Below are positions 22,267 to 30,553 of a DNA stretch of 57,755 nucleotides, piece by piece. Position 1 is the stretch's first letter. Each line of letters opens with the position of its first letter. The stretch comes from an uncultured Acetobacteraceae bacterium. Lineage in GTDB: Bacteria > Pseudomonadota > Alphaproteobacteria > Acetobacterales > Acetobacteraceae. Below the pieces are notes generated by a model that saw nothing but the letters and a program-made list of their open reading frames with translations, made no database searches and was not told the origin of the DNA. The stretch lies in the NCBI GenBank assembly GCA_937873095.1, contig CALMVI010000087.1:1-57755 (forward strand). Reading direction: 5' to 3'. The position numbers and the translations under genes are program-made.

Positions 22267-22286
22267 CCGTAAACGCGAGGTTACGG
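22267..22286 (-). terminator. Possible weak terminator downstream of cmk
   Basis: On the coding strand an inverted repeat CCGTAA/TTACGG with an 8-base loop is followed by TTTCGTGTT. It ends ten bases from the cmk stop and just upstream of the rpsA promoter. The stem is only 6 bp, so attenuation rather than full termination is likely. Confidence 0.35.
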
Positions 22287-22295
22287 GATTTCGGC

Positions 22296-22955
22296 TCAGG
22301 CCTCCGCTGACGGCCCGGCGGTCAGGCCGGCTTGGGCCAGGACCGCCAGCGCCGCCGCGAATGCCTGGTCGGCGTCCAGCGCGGTGGTGTCCAGGACCAC
22401 CGCGTCGTCCGCCGCGCGCAGCGGGGCCGCCGCGCGCGAGGCGTCCGCGGCGTCGCGCGCCTGCATGTCGGCGCGCACCGCGTCCAGCGCCGCATCCACG
22501 CCGCGGGCCCGCAATTCGAGCCAGCGCCGCCGCGCGCGGGCGTCCACGCTCGCCGTCACGAACAGCTTGGCGCGCGCGTCCGGAAAGATGATGGTGCCGA
22601 TGTCGCGGCCATCCAGCACGGCGCCGCCCTCCCGGCCGAAGCGCCTCTGGAACGACAGCAGCGCCGCACGCACCGCCGGCACGGAGGCAACCAGGGCCGC
22701 CGCCCGGTCCACCTCGGGCGTGCGCAGGTCGGTCCGCTCCAGGTCCTCGGACCGCAGCGCCAGCGCCTCGGCTTCCGCGTGGGCGGGGTCGGCGGGACCC
22801 GCGTCGCGGTCCAGCACGCGTCGCGCAACCGCCCGGTAGAGCAGGCCGGTGTCCAGGTAGGGCAGCCCGAGCGCGCGTGCGATGCGGCGCGCCAGGGTGC
22901 CTTTTCCGGCGGCCGCAGGGCCGTCTATGGCGACGATCCGGTTGGCGCCGCTCAC
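22296..22955 (-). CDS. cmk: Cytidylate kinase
   Basis: CMP/dCMP kinase of 219 aa, phosphorylating (d)CMP with ATP. The P-loop is [15 protein letters not shown] (about residues 10-24), [13 protein letters not shown] is the family signature after it, and [13 protein letters not shown] is the second conserved block. A GTG start at 22955 overlaps the aroA stop by four bases (GTGA). The cmk-rpsA order after aroA is conserved in many proteobacteria. The tail is rich in Ala/Asp, ordinary for high-GC genomes. Confidence 0.95.
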   Translation of the reverse strand: MSGANRIVAIDGPAAAGKGTLARRIARALGLPYLDTGLLYRAVARRVLDRDAGPADPAHAEAEALALRSEDLERTDLRTPEVDRAAALVASVPAVRAALLSFQRRFGREGGAVLDGRDIGTIIFPDARAKLFVTASVDARARRRWLELRARGVDAALDAVRADMQARDAADASRAAAPLRAADDAVVLDTTALDADQAFAAALAVLAQAGLTAGPSAEA

Positions 22956-24271
22956 GTGAAGCGGCAGCCCAGGGACGCCATCAGCGGGACGAAGCCGGGG
23001 AAGCTCGTCTCGATGAACGCGGTGTCGTCGACCAGGACCGGCGCGCGGCAGACGGAGCCGAGCACCAGCGCGCTCATCGCCAGGCGGTGGTCCATGTGGG
23101 AGGCGACCTCCCCGCCGCCCGGCGGGGCGCCGCCTGCGCCATGCACGACCAGGTCGTCGCCCTCGATCTGGCAGGCCACCCCGTTGGCGGTCAGCAGGGC
23201 AGCGGTGCCGGCCAGCCTGTCGCTTTCCTTGACGCGCAGCTCCCCCAGGCCGCGCAGCCGGCTGGTGCCAGACGCGACGGCACAGGCCACCGCCAGGATC
23301 GGGAACTCGTCGATCATGCTGGGCACGATTCCGGCCGCGGTGTCGGCGGGCGTCAGCGTGCCGGCCTCGGCGGTCACGTCGCCCACCGGCTCGCCGCCCT
23401 CGCAGCGAGAGTTCTCGACCGACAGGCGGGCGCCCATGGACCGCAGCACGTCGAACAGCCCGGTGCGCAGCGGGTTCAGCCCGACGCCACGCACCGTCAG
23501 GCGAGAGCCAGGGGCGAGCAGCGCGGCGACGAGCGGGAACGCGGCCGATGACGGGTCGCCAGGCACCGCGATGTCGGCCGCCCGCAGCTCCGGCTGGCCG
23601 GCCAGCGCGATCACCCGGCCGTCATCGGTGCGCGTGATGGTCAGCTCCGCCCCGAAATGGCGCAGCATGTTCTCGGTGTGGTCGCGCGTGGGCACGGGCT
23701 CCTCCACCCTCGTCGTCCCGCGCGCGTTCAGGCCGGCGAGCAGGATGGCCGATTTCACCTGGGCGGACGCGACCGTCATGCGATGGTCGAGCGGCAACGC
23801 CTCGCCCGTCCCGGCGATGGCCAGCGGCAGCCGGCCGCCCTCCCGCATCGCGAACCTCGCCCCGGTCTGTGCCAGCGGCTCGGTCGCCCGCGCCATCGGC
23901 CGCCGGCGCAGGCTGGCATCGCCGGTGACCACCGCGAAGACGGGGTGGGTGGCCAGCAGGCCGGTCAGCAGGCGGGCAGCGGTGCCGGAATTGCCCATGT
24001 CGAGAACGTCGTCCGGTTCGGCCAGACCGCCCACCCCCACGCCGTCCACCCGCCACTGGCCCGGCGCATCGCGGGTCAGCCTGGCGCCGAGCGCGCGCAT
24101 CGCGGCCGCCGTGCGCATCACGTCCTCGCCCTCGAGCAGGCCGGCGATGCGGGTTTGCCCGACCGCCAGGGCGGACAGCATGATGGCGCGGTGCGAGATG
24201 GACTTGTCGCCCGGAACCCGCACATCGCCCGATAGCGGGCCGGCAGGGTGCGCGGTCATCGGGCGGCTCAT
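22952..24271 (-). CDS. aroA: 3-phosphoshikimate 1-carboxyvinyltransferase (EPSP synthase)
   Basis: EPSP synthase, 439 aa, joining shikimate-3-phosphate and PEP in the shikimate pathway. Substrate-binding residues are in PGDKSISHR (K23, S24, R28), [10 protein letters not shown] (N94, G96, T97, R100), the catalytic Asp in [10 protein letters not shown] and Glu in RVKESDRL. The overall sequence resembles class II enzymes such as the Agrobacterium CP4 type, but the position that is Ala in CP4 is Gly here. ATG 24271 overlaps the trpF stop (ATGA). An internal ATG at 24259 is possible. It is part of the trpF-aroA-cmk coupled run. Confidence 0.95.
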   Translation of the reverse strand: MSRPMTAHPAGPLSGDVRVPGDKSISHRAIMLSALAVGQTRIAGLLEGEDVMRTAAAMRALGARLTRDAPGQWRVDGVGVGGLAEPDDVLDMGNSGTAARLLTGLLATHPVFAVVTGDASLRRRPMARATEPLAQTGARFAMREGGRLPLAIAGTGEALPLDHRMTVASAQVKSAILLAGLNARGTTRVEEPVPTRDHTENMLRHFGAELTITRTDDGRVIALAGQPELRAADIAVPGDPSSAAFPLVAALLAPGSRLTVRGVGLNPLRTGLFDVLRSMGARLSVENSRCEGGEPVGDVTAEAGTLTPADTAAGIVPSMIDEFPILAVACAVASGTSRLRGLGELRVKESDRLAGTAALLTANGVACQIEGDDLVVHGAGGAPPGGGEVASHMDHRLAMSALVLGSVCRAPVLVDDTAFIETSFPGFVPLMASLGCRFT

Positions 24272-24936
24272 CGCCGGGCGCCCCGTGCCGCCGCCACGAA
24301 GGCGGCGATCAGGGCAGGGTCCTTCTCCCCGGCCTCCCGTTCCACGCCGGAGGAGACGTCGACCGCGTCGGCGCCCGACTGCGCGATGGCGCAAGCGACG
24401 TTGCCGGGTGTGAGCCCCCCCGCCAGCAGCCAGGGGACGCCCGGCCTCCATCCCGAAACGATCCGCCAATCCAGCGTCAGCGCCAGGCCGCCCGGACGGC
24501 CGGCGCCGGGCGGCGGCCTGGGCTCCACGACGAAGGCGGAGGCGGCGCCCGCATCGGCGGGCAGGTCGCAGGCGGCCGACACCCCGATCGCGCGCCACAG
24601 CGGGATGCTGACGCGGCTGCCGATCTCGGCCAGCCGGTCCGCAGAGACGTACAGCTGCAGAGCCGCCAGCGGCACCGCGTCCAGCGCCCTGGACAGGTCG
24701 TCGTCGGTCGGCTCGACGAACAGCCCGACTTTGGCCGGGCCGCCCGGCGCGCCAGCCCTGGCCGCCTGGGCGGGCGTGACACAGCGCGGCGAGCGGTCGA
24801 AGAAGACGAAGCCGACCCAGTCCGCCCCTGCCTCGGCCGCCGCCTCGTAGGCCTGCACAGTGGCGACGCCGCAAATCTTGACGCGCGCCACGCGGTCAGC
24901 GGCAGCCGGACGGGCCGATAGCCCCGGCGCGGGCAT
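24268..24936 (-). CDS. trpF: Phosphoribosylanthranilate isomerase, atypical active site
   Basis: TrpF, 222 aa TIM barrel, catalysing the Amadori rearrangement of phosphoribosylanthranilate in tryptophan synthesis. The general-base Cys22 is present in VKICG, the substrate Arg in RSPRCVTP, and the phosphate-binding LLAGGLTPGNV and AVDVSSGVE are intact. Two usual features are changed: the general-acid Asp of the LLDxKxP motif is Glu138 (FVVEPRPPP), and the common QLHG is QLYV. The enzyme is therefore probably real but may act differently. Its stop overlaps aroA (ATGA); it starts 7 bases after lapA. Located away from trpB/trpA, which are not in the window. Confidence 0.88.
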   Translation of the reverse strand: MPAPGLSARPAAADRVARVKICGVATVQAYEAAAEAGADWVGFVFFDRSPRCVTPAQAARAGAPGGPAKVGLFVEPTDDDLSRALDAVPLAALQLYVSADRLAEIGSRVSIPLWRAIGVSAACDLPADAGAASAFVVEPRPPPGAGRPGGLALTLDWRIVSGWRPGVPWLLAGGLTPGNVACAIAQSGADAVDVSSGVEREAGEKDPALIAAFVAAARGARR

Positions 24937-24943
24937 CAGGCGC

Positions 24944-25264
24944 TCACTTCAGCCGGATCAGGTCCGGCCGGGCCCGCCCGCGCACGATGGGCGGGGGCGG
25001 CACGTGCGTCTTCAGCTCGGCCGCCAGCGCCGCGGCCCTGCGCTCGGCACGGCGATGACGGCTGCGCGCGGCTACCGTGCCGAACCAGACGAACAGCGCG
25101 CCCAGGAAGAAGAACAGCCCGGACGCCGTCAGGATCGCCAGCGAGACCGGCACCGCTATGCTGAAATCGGTGGGCCACAACCCCAGCGAAACCGGCTGCG
25201 GGTTGGACAGCGCAAAGGCGATCAGCAGGACGAGAAACGGCAGCAGGATCAGGACGCGCAGCAT
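24944..25264 (-). CDS. lapA: LapA family (DUF1049) inner-membrane protein
   Basis: Small membrane protein of 106 aa. Two hydrophobic segments, LILLPFLVLLIAFALS (about 4-19) and LAILTASGLFFFLGALFVWF (about 42-61), flank the NPQPVSLGLWP turn typical of the family. A basic cytoplasmic helix follows (RSRHRRAERRAAAL). In E. coli LapA helps control LPS assembly through LapB and FtsH; whether this holds in alphaproteobacteria is not established. Position between ihfB and trpF is a conserved alphaproteobacterial arrangement. The tail is proline-rich (VPPPP). Confidence 0.85.
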   Translation of the reverse strand: MLRVLILLPFLVLLIAFALSNPQPVSLGLWPTDFSIAVPVSLAILTASGLFFFLGALFVWFGTVAARSRHRRAERRAAALAAELKTHVPPPPIVRGRARPDLIRLK

Positions 25265-25328
25265 GCGCCAGCCTTACAGGAAGCCGGTGCGGGTTCCCAG
25301 GCCCGACCCGCTTGAGCGCTCCCCCACG

Positions 25329-25628
25329 TCAGCGGGCCGCTTTCCGCCCGCCCGCGTTCACCCTCTCGCGCAATTCCTTGCCGGCCTTGAAGAACGGCAC
25401 GACCTTCTCGTCCACCGGGACCGACTCCCCGGTGCGCGGGTTGCGCCCTGTGCGGGCGTCGCGCCGCTTGACGGTGAACGCGCCGAAGCCGCGCAGTTCG
25501 ACGCGGTCGCCGCGGGTCAGGGCGGCGGTGATCTCGTCGAACACGGTGCCGACGATCAGCTCCACGTCCGGCGCGCGCAGATGAGGGTTGGCGGCGGCCA
25601 GCTCGGCGATCAGCTCCGACCTCGTCAC
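25329..25628 (-). CDS. ihfB: Integration host factor subunit beta
   Basis: DNA-bending nucleoid protein (99 aa), HU/IHF family. The beta-arm region [12 protein letters not shown] contains the Pro (RNPRTG) that intercalates into DNA, and [13 protein letters not shown] is the preceding signature. The start is set at GTG 25628 ([10 protein letters not shown]), which matches the usual IhfB N-terminus; a TTG two codons earlier is also possible. The gene heads the ihfB-lapA-trpF-aroA-cmk series. IhfA is not in the window. Confidence 0.92.
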   Translation of the reverse strand: MTRSELIAELAAANPHLRAPDVELIVGTVFDEITAALTRGDRVELRGFGAFTVKRRDARTGRNPRTGESVPVDEKVVPFFKAGKELRERVNAGGRKAAR

Positions 25629-25715
25629 CGGCAAGCACCGGGTTTGCCTGGTTCCGGCACCGCTGACCCCCCGGGCGTCACGCCGCTCTCGCCGGCCGCC
25701 ACAGTGCGCCGGCGC

Positions 25716-27404
25716 TCAAACCCCGTCAACGCGGGACGCGGCGCGGGCAGGCCGGATCCGCGCGCGCGCAACCCAGCCGGACCGGGACGTCAGCGCCGCG
25801 AACGGGATCGACAGGACCAGGCCCGCGGTGAACAGCAACCCCACCGCGCCGGCCAGCGCCGAGACGGAGGCGAACGCGGCCAGCATCGCCAGCCCGGCCA
25901 GGGTGTGGGGCCAGAACGCGCGCGCGGCGTCGCCCCACCCGATGCGGTGCTGGTCGCGCGTCTGCCCAGACCACCCGACGCCTTGCCCGGCGGCGAGCAT
26001 CAGCACCGCCCAGGCCTTGTGCAGGGCGATGATCGGGTCGAGCAGCATCGTGTAGGCGAGTTCGGCCGGCACCGAGTGCCGCAGGGCCGGCCAGGGGTCG
26101 CCGAACGCCCGGCCAGGCCGCACCAGCCCCTCCAGGTAGCCGAGCAGCTTGGGCCCGTGGAGTGCCAGCCAGCCCGTCAGCAGCAATGCCGCCAGCGCGC
26201 CGCGCGGCACCAGGGCCGCACCCCCCAGCACGCCGTTCAGCGCGGCGAGCGGAAGCATCGCGAACCAGAACGGCGTCAGCACGTAGTGCAGGATGGCCTG
26301 CAGCATCTGCAGCCGGCCGAGCGGCCCGAGCTCGGGGCGGCCAAGCAGGAACCTGTACTGCATGTTGCCCGCCGCCCAGCGCACGTCGCGCGCGAGATAG
26401 TCGGGCAGGGTCGGCGGGTGCGCTTCGGTGGAACCCTCGTCGTCGGCCAGCACGCGCACCGCCCAGCCCGCCGCCTGCAGCCTGGCCGCCTCGACGTGAT
26501 CGTGCGAGAGGATAAGCGCGCCGTCCGGCAAGGGTGGGAGCCGGCAATGCGCCCGGAACGGCGCCACCCTTACCAGGGCGTTGTGCCCCCAGTAGGGACC
26601 CTGGTCGCCCTGCCACCAGGCCTGGCCCACGGCCCAGATACGCAGCCCGTAGCGGTGGCCGAACTGGAACAGCCGGGTGAACAGCGCGCGCGAATGCTGG
26701 CCGTGGAACGTCGCCTGCAGGATGGCGAGCCGGGGGTCGGCCTCCATCACGGCGACCATGCGCAGGATCGTGGGCAGCGCCATGTCGCTGTCGGCGTCGA
26801 GGCAGAGCATCAGATCGAACCGGCCGGCATGCTGGTCCAGGAACGACATGACGTTGCCCGCCTTGAACCCGGTGTTGCGCGCGCGGCGCCGGTACAGCAC
26901 GTCCACGCCGCCCGCCGCGCGCAGCCGGTCCGCGGCGGCCAGTTCGGCCTGTGCCACCGCGTCCGAGGCAGTGTCGGACAGCACGCAAAGCATGAAGCGG
27001 TCCGCCAGGCCCGCCCTGCGTATGGCGCACGCCATTCCGCCCAGCCTGTCGAACACGCCGGCCACGTCCTCGTCGCGCACGCAGACCGCGGCCGCCGTGC
27101 GCAGGCGGGGGCGCTGCGTTCCCACGCGCGCAAGCTGCGGCAGCACGTAGGCCGCAGGGTCGGAAGCCAGCATGCGTATGCAGAACCCGATCAGCCCGGT
27201 CGCGGCGGACAGGCCAAGCCAGGGCGCGTTCAGGCACAGGCACGCCAGCAGCAGCAGCTTGCAGGCGGTCCAGCCGCCCGGGTGCAGCACCGCCACGCCG
27301 AGCCGGATCAGCAGAGCGGTCACGGCAAGGACGAGGCAGAGCAGGATCGCCCGCCTGGCGCGGACAGGCTCCGCGCCCGGCGCGGCGGCGGGGGCAGAGT
27401 GCAC
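25716..27404 (-). CDS. opgH: Glucans biosynthesis glucosyltransferase OpgH (MdoH)
   Basis: Inner-membrane GT2 family enzyme (562 aa) that polymerises glucose from UDP-glucose into osmoregulated periplasmic glucan. Hydrophobic segments near 20-70 and a C-terminal cluster (about 330-540) bracket the catalytic domain: KAGN, DADSDM (DxD), QGPYWGHNALVR, SHDHVEAA (base) and RWAAGNMQY (product-channel motif). GTG 27404 starts 6 bases after the YcaO stop, so translation is probably coupled; the frame is open further upstream only as a shadow of the YcaO gene. Its usual partner OpgG is absent, and a YcaO protein occupies the place of the partner. It is shorter than E. coli OpgH (847 aa) because it lacks the long N-terminal part. 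Confidence 0.9.
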   Translation of the reverse strand: MHSAPAAAPGAEPVRARRAILLCLVLAVTALLIRLGVAVLHPGGWTACKLLLLACLCLNAPWLGLSAATGLIGFCIRMLASDPAAYVLPQLARVGTQRPRLRTAAAVCVRDEDVAGVFDRLGGMACAIRRAGLADRFMLCVLSDTASDAVAQAELAAADRLRAAGGVDVLYRRRARNTGFKAGNVMSFLDQHAGRFDLMLCLDADSDMALPTILRMVAVMEADPRLAILQATFHGQHSRALFTRLFQFGHRYGLRIWAVGQAWWQGDQGPYWGHNALVRVAPFRAHCRLPPLPDGALILSHDHVEAARLQAAGWAVRVLADDEGSTEAHPPTLPDYLARDVRWAAGNMQYRFLLGRPELGPLGRLQMLQAILHYVLTPFWFAMLPLAALNGVLGGAALVPRGALAALLLTGWLALHGPKLLGYLEGLVRPGRAFGDPWPALRHSVPAELAYTMLLDPIIALHKAWAVLMLAAGQGVGWSGQTRDQHRIGWGDAARAFWPHTLAGLAMLAAFASVSALAGAVGLLFTAGLVLSIPFAALTSRSGWVARARIRPARAASRVDGV

Positions 27405-27409
27405 TGAGG

Positions 27410-28987
27410 CTAGGAGGGTAATGCCAGCGGGTCGGCCCCGACGACGCCGCTGCGGCCAGGGGCCGCGTACCCCAGGTCGTTCGATGCCGCCAGCGCGTGC
27501 AGCCTGCGCTGGGCGGCAAACGGTCCGCACTCGCGGTACAGCGGATAGACCGGGTCGGTCATCCGGCGCGCATGCTCGGCGTCGAACCAGGCGGGGCCGC
27601 CGCAGCGCGCCTCGTCCGCCGGCCGCAGCCGCACGCGCAGGGCGCCGGGCTGCGGCGCATCCAGCACCAGCCGGTCGCCACGCTGCCGCAGCCGCGCCAC
27701 ACCGCGCCAGCCGATGCGGTGGTAGCTCATCGTCTCGCTCTCCAGCCCCGGCACGACGGCGCGCACCACGCGCACCGGGCTCTCGGGCGGCGAACAATCG
27801 ACGACCACGATGCCCAGCCCCTCGGCCGCCAGGCGGGCGGAGAGCAGCTCCAGCCGGTCCGACGAGGAGGCTGCCGCACCCTGGGGCACGGTGGGCAGCG
27901 CCTCGAACCCCACATGCCAGGTCTGCTTGAAGGCGGCGCCCGTCAGCAGCCGGCGCAGCGCCGCGGGCTCGAGCGCCAGCCAGCCCGCCATGGCGTCCAG
28001 CGCGCGCTCCTCCTCGCCCGCGGCGCCGGCGGCGTGGCGGGCCACGTAGGCGGGCGGCAGCACCTGCCTGGCCCGCTCCACCGGGCCGTGCGTCGCGGCC
28101 TTGCGCGACCGGGATCCCACGAACTCCAGCAGGGCCTTGCGCAGCGCGCGGGCGCGGTCGGGATGCGCCGCCTCGCCGCAGGCGCTGATCTGCAGGCTGA
28201 ACTCGTGCGGGCCGGCATCGTCGCCCACGACGTAGAGGTTGGTCAGGCCGAAATCGGTGGCGGCCAGCTTGAGCAGCGGGTGGATGCCCGCCTGCCGCAG
28301 CCGCGCCAGCAGCCGGTCGATCTCGGGCAGCAGGCCGGGCGGCAGGTCGATGACCGTGCCCTGGTCCAGCGCGCGATACGCGGTCACGTTGCCGTCGCGC
28401 TGCAGCAGCTCCATCACGCCATGCGCCACCGCGTGCGGCAGGTCGAAACCGGCGCCCAGTCCGTTGGTGATGGGCGTGATCAGCCGCGCCGGCTCGGCAA
28501 GCTGGTAGGCGTGGGCCGCCACCCACTCGGCAGGCACCAGCACAGGCTGCCCCGACGGCCAGCGCCGGCCCGTCACCCAGGACAGCACCGTCTCGGGCGT
28601 GTAGCCGGAGCCGGCAGAGAGGCACAGCGTCAGCGGATCGAGTGCCGCGCCGTCGCCCTCCGTGCGGACCAGCTCGGCATGGCTTGCGATCCGGCGCGGG
28701 GCGGCGGCCAGCCAGGCGCCGCAATGCACCTCCTCGCACAGCTCGCCGAGCGCGCCGACCTGCGCCTCTATCTCGGTCGTGCCGTAGCCGTAACCCGCGA
28801 GAACGCCGCCATCGCGGCCGACCAGCGCTGCCTGCACCACCGGGACGCCGACGCGGTCCAGCGCGTCGATGCGGGACAGGACCAGCTCGGCGTCGCGCGG
28901 CAGGCTGGCCTGGAACGCCCCCGCCACGGCGTGCAGCTCGGCGTTCTGGCCCTCCTCCTGGCTCCCCTTCTGCTGGCCCGGCCGCAT
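27410..28987 (-). CDS. YcaO-like protein
   Basis: YcaO-domain protein of 525 aa. YcaO enzymes use ATP to activate backbone amides, forming azolines, thioamides or amidines. The three ATP/Mg blocks are visible: GYGYGTTEIEAQVGALGELCEE (about 66-86), ITNGLGAGFDLPHAVAHGV-MELLQRD (about 173-198) and ALRKALLEFVGSRSR (about 281-295). The proline-rich C-terminal motif of peptide-cyclising YcaOs is absent. The last 150 residues form an unidentified extension. No precursor peptide, E1-like partner or TfuA is nearby. ATG 28987 is chosen for the AAGGAGA site nine bases upstream; the frame continues to 29056. opgH follows 6 bases later, so the pair looks functionally linked. Confidence 0.85.
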   Translation of the reverse strand: MRPGQQKGSQEEGQNAELHAVAGAFQASLPRDAELVLSRIDALDRVGVPVVQAALVGRDGGVLAGYGYGTTEIEAQVGALGELCEEVHCGAWLAAAPRRIASHAELVRTEGDGAALDPLTLCLSAGSGYTPETVLSWVTGRRWPSGQPVLVPAEWVAAHAYQLAEPARLITPITNGLGAGFDLPHAVAHGVMELLQRDGNVTAYRALDQGTVIDLPPGLLPEIDRLLARLRQAGIHPLLKLAATDFGLTNLYVVGDDAGPHEFSLQISACGEAAHPDRARALRKALLEFVGSRSRKAATHGPVERARQVLPPAYVARHAAGAAGEEERALDAMAGWLALEPAALRRLLTGAAFKQTWHVGFEALPTVPQGAAASSSDRLELLSARLAAEGLGIVVVDCSPPESPVRVVRAVVPGLESETMSYHRIGWRGVARLRQRGDRLVLDAPQPGALRVRLRPADEARCGGPAWFDAEHARRMTDPVYPLYRECGPFAAQRRLHALAASNDLGYAAPGRSGVVGADPLALPS

Positions 28988-29115
28988 GTCCGGCGTCTCC
29001 TTCACGCCGGTTGCTGGCGCCCTGCTGGTTGTCGCGACGCGGCGGCAGCCCGGCACGCAGGGCTGGTATATGGGAGACGGGCCGGTTTTGACAGGAGCGG
29101 CCGTCGCGCGAAGGC

Positions 29116-29217
29116 TGGAGCCTGATCGCTTCCGGGTGCCGAAGCGATCAGGCTCCAGCTCTTGTTTTTGCGAGCATGTCCATCGTGGTTGAAGGGCAAC
29201 CTGAAGCGATCATGCTC
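29116..29217. repeat. R2 structured intergenic repeat, copy C
   Basis: First hairpin: perfect 18-bp arms at 29116-29133 and 29142-29159. Then the T-rich core GCTCTTGTTTTTGCGAGC (29158-29175). Second hairpin: AGCATG (29174-29179) / CATGCT (29212-29217) with an inner GGTTG/CAACC stem. It lies in the divergent gap between the YcaO and GT25 genes and forms the leader of GT25, whose ribosome binding site follows within ten bases. Confidence 0.88.
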
Positions 29218-29233
29218 TGGTATGGAGCCGTCC

Positions 29234-30466
29234 ATGCCGCCCGACACCGCCGACCAGCTGCGCCAGACGGCCCTTGCCTGCCGAGCAGGCCAGGATTTCG
29301 GCCAGGCGGCCGCGGCCTGGCGCGCGCTGCTGCTGCGGGACGTTGGCGACTGGCAGGCGGCACTGGCGCTGAAGGCCGACCTGGCCGCGATGGGACGCTA
29401 CGCCGAGGGCGACGCCCTGTTCCAGCAGGCGCGCCGACGCTTCCCGGACGCAGCCTGGGTCGCGCACCTGGCGCCGCTCTACGCCTTTCCGCAGGGCGAG
29501 CTGCCCTCCCTGATCGCGCGCGCCGGCGCGCTGGCGCGCGCCACTCCCGGCGACCCTGCCCTGTGGTCGCTGCTGGGCAGGATGCTGGGCCAGGCGCGCG
29601 ACTATGCCGCGGCGGCGGCGGCGTATGCGCGCGACCCGCGCCAGGAGGCACGCGCGCCGGAGGCCGAGGCACGGCACGCCGAAGCGCTGCGGGCGTGGCT
29701 GGCGCGGGCGCCGTGTTCCGGCCCGTCGCCCGCCATCGCGGTCCTCAACCTGGACCGCAACGCCTCCCGGCTGGCCGAGCTGGACCGGCAGTTCGCCGGG
29801 TGCCAACCGCCCCGCTTCCGCGTGGCCGGCATCGAGGCAAGCCGCCTGCCGCTTGCCGCAGTTGTCCGGCTGGGCGGCAGCCCGGCGCTGCGGGGCACGC
29901 TCGGCTGCTTCCTCGGCCACGCCGCCGCCTGGGAGGCGATGCTCGCCCGCGGCCTGGACCACTGCCTTGTGGTCGAGGACGACGTGATCCCGCTCTACGA
30001 CCTGCCGGCGCGCTGGGGCGCGTTCGGGCTGCCGGCGGCGTTCGACCTCTGCTTCGTCAACGACCGCCTGGCACCGCCTGCCGCCGGGGCCGGCTTCCAG
30101 GTGCACGGCCTGGCCCAGGCGATGCGGCGCTTCCCGCCCTGGCGCAACGCGCCTGGCGCGGACGGCTACCTGCTGAGTGCCAACGGCGCCCGCACCCTGC
30201 TGCAGCTCGTCGCGCGCGACGGCTTCGGCGGCGATGTCGACTGGCGCCTGCTGGCCTACGGCCTGACCGACTCCGAGGTGCTCGGCCTGCCGGACGGCAG
30301 CCACGCGCGCCAGGCGCTCGCAGCCCTGCCGCGCACCGGGCCGGATACCAGGCTCGACATGCACGTCCTGTCGCCGGCGCTGATCCGCACCGTGCCCCTG
30401 GCCAGCGACCGGGAGGACGAGGATCGCGAGGGTTCACAACCCCAGACCTCCAAATCCCTGAAATGA
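29234..30466 (+). CDS. TPR-fused glycosyltransferase family 25 protein
   Basis: Protein of 410 aa. The first about 145 residues are Ala-rich helical repeats of TPR type (for example DWQAALALKADLAAMGRYAEGDALF). Then comes a GT25 (LPS galactosyltransferase-like) domain: IAVLNLDRNASRL, the GTLGCFLGHAAAWEAML signature, the acidic VVEDDVIPL metal motif and DGYLLSANGARTLL, ending with GGDVDWRLL. No signal or membrane segment, so cytoplasmic. ATG 29234 is preferred because GGAG lies six bases upstream; ATG 29222 is also possible. The last residues before the stop overlap the degenerate R1 repeat. The acceptor sugar is unknown, likely a cell-surface glycan. Confidence 0.82.
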   Translation: MPPDTADQLRQTALACRAGQDFGQAAAAWRALLLRDVGDWQAALALKADLAAMGRYAEGDALFQQARRRFPDAAWVAHLAPLYAFPQGELPSLIARAGALARATPGDPALWSLLGRMLGQARDYAAAAAAYARDPRQEARAPEAEARHAEALRAWLARAPCSGPSPAIAVLNLDRNASRLAELDRQFAGCQPPRFRVAGIEASRLPLAAVVRLGGSPALRGTLGCFLGHAAAWEAMLARGLDHCLVVEDDVIPLYDLPARWGAFGLPAAFDLCFVNDRLAPPAAGAGFQVHGLAQAMRRFPPWRNAPGADGYLLSANGARTLLQLVARDGFGGDVDWRLLAYGLTDSEVLGLPDGSHARQALAALPRTGPDTRLDMHVLSPALIRTVPLASDREDEDREGSQPQTSKSLK

Positions 30467-30519
30467 GGGTTTCAAAGGCTTGCCTTTGATGGGGTCCAGG
30501 GGCAAAGCCCTTTGGCCTT
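30465..30519. repeat. R1 intergenic repeat, copy 4 (degenerate, inverted)
   Basis: Shares TTTCAAA, GGGGTCCAGGGGCA-AGCCC and TTGGCCTT with copy 3 (56778-56830), same orientation. A different hairpin, TCAAAGG-CTTG-CCTTTGA (30472-30489), replaces the CCCC/GGGG stem. The element starts in the GT25 stop codon and ends 35 bases before the SDR gene. Confidence 0.7.
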
Positions 30520-30553
30520 GACTCGTTACGAAACAAAACCGGAGACAACGCCC

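Noticed and set aside
22952-24271. Glyphosate-insensitive class II EPSP synthase
   Set aside because: Sequence resembles class II overall, but the key position is Gly (NSGT) rather than the CP4-type Ala, so tolerance cannot be inferred.
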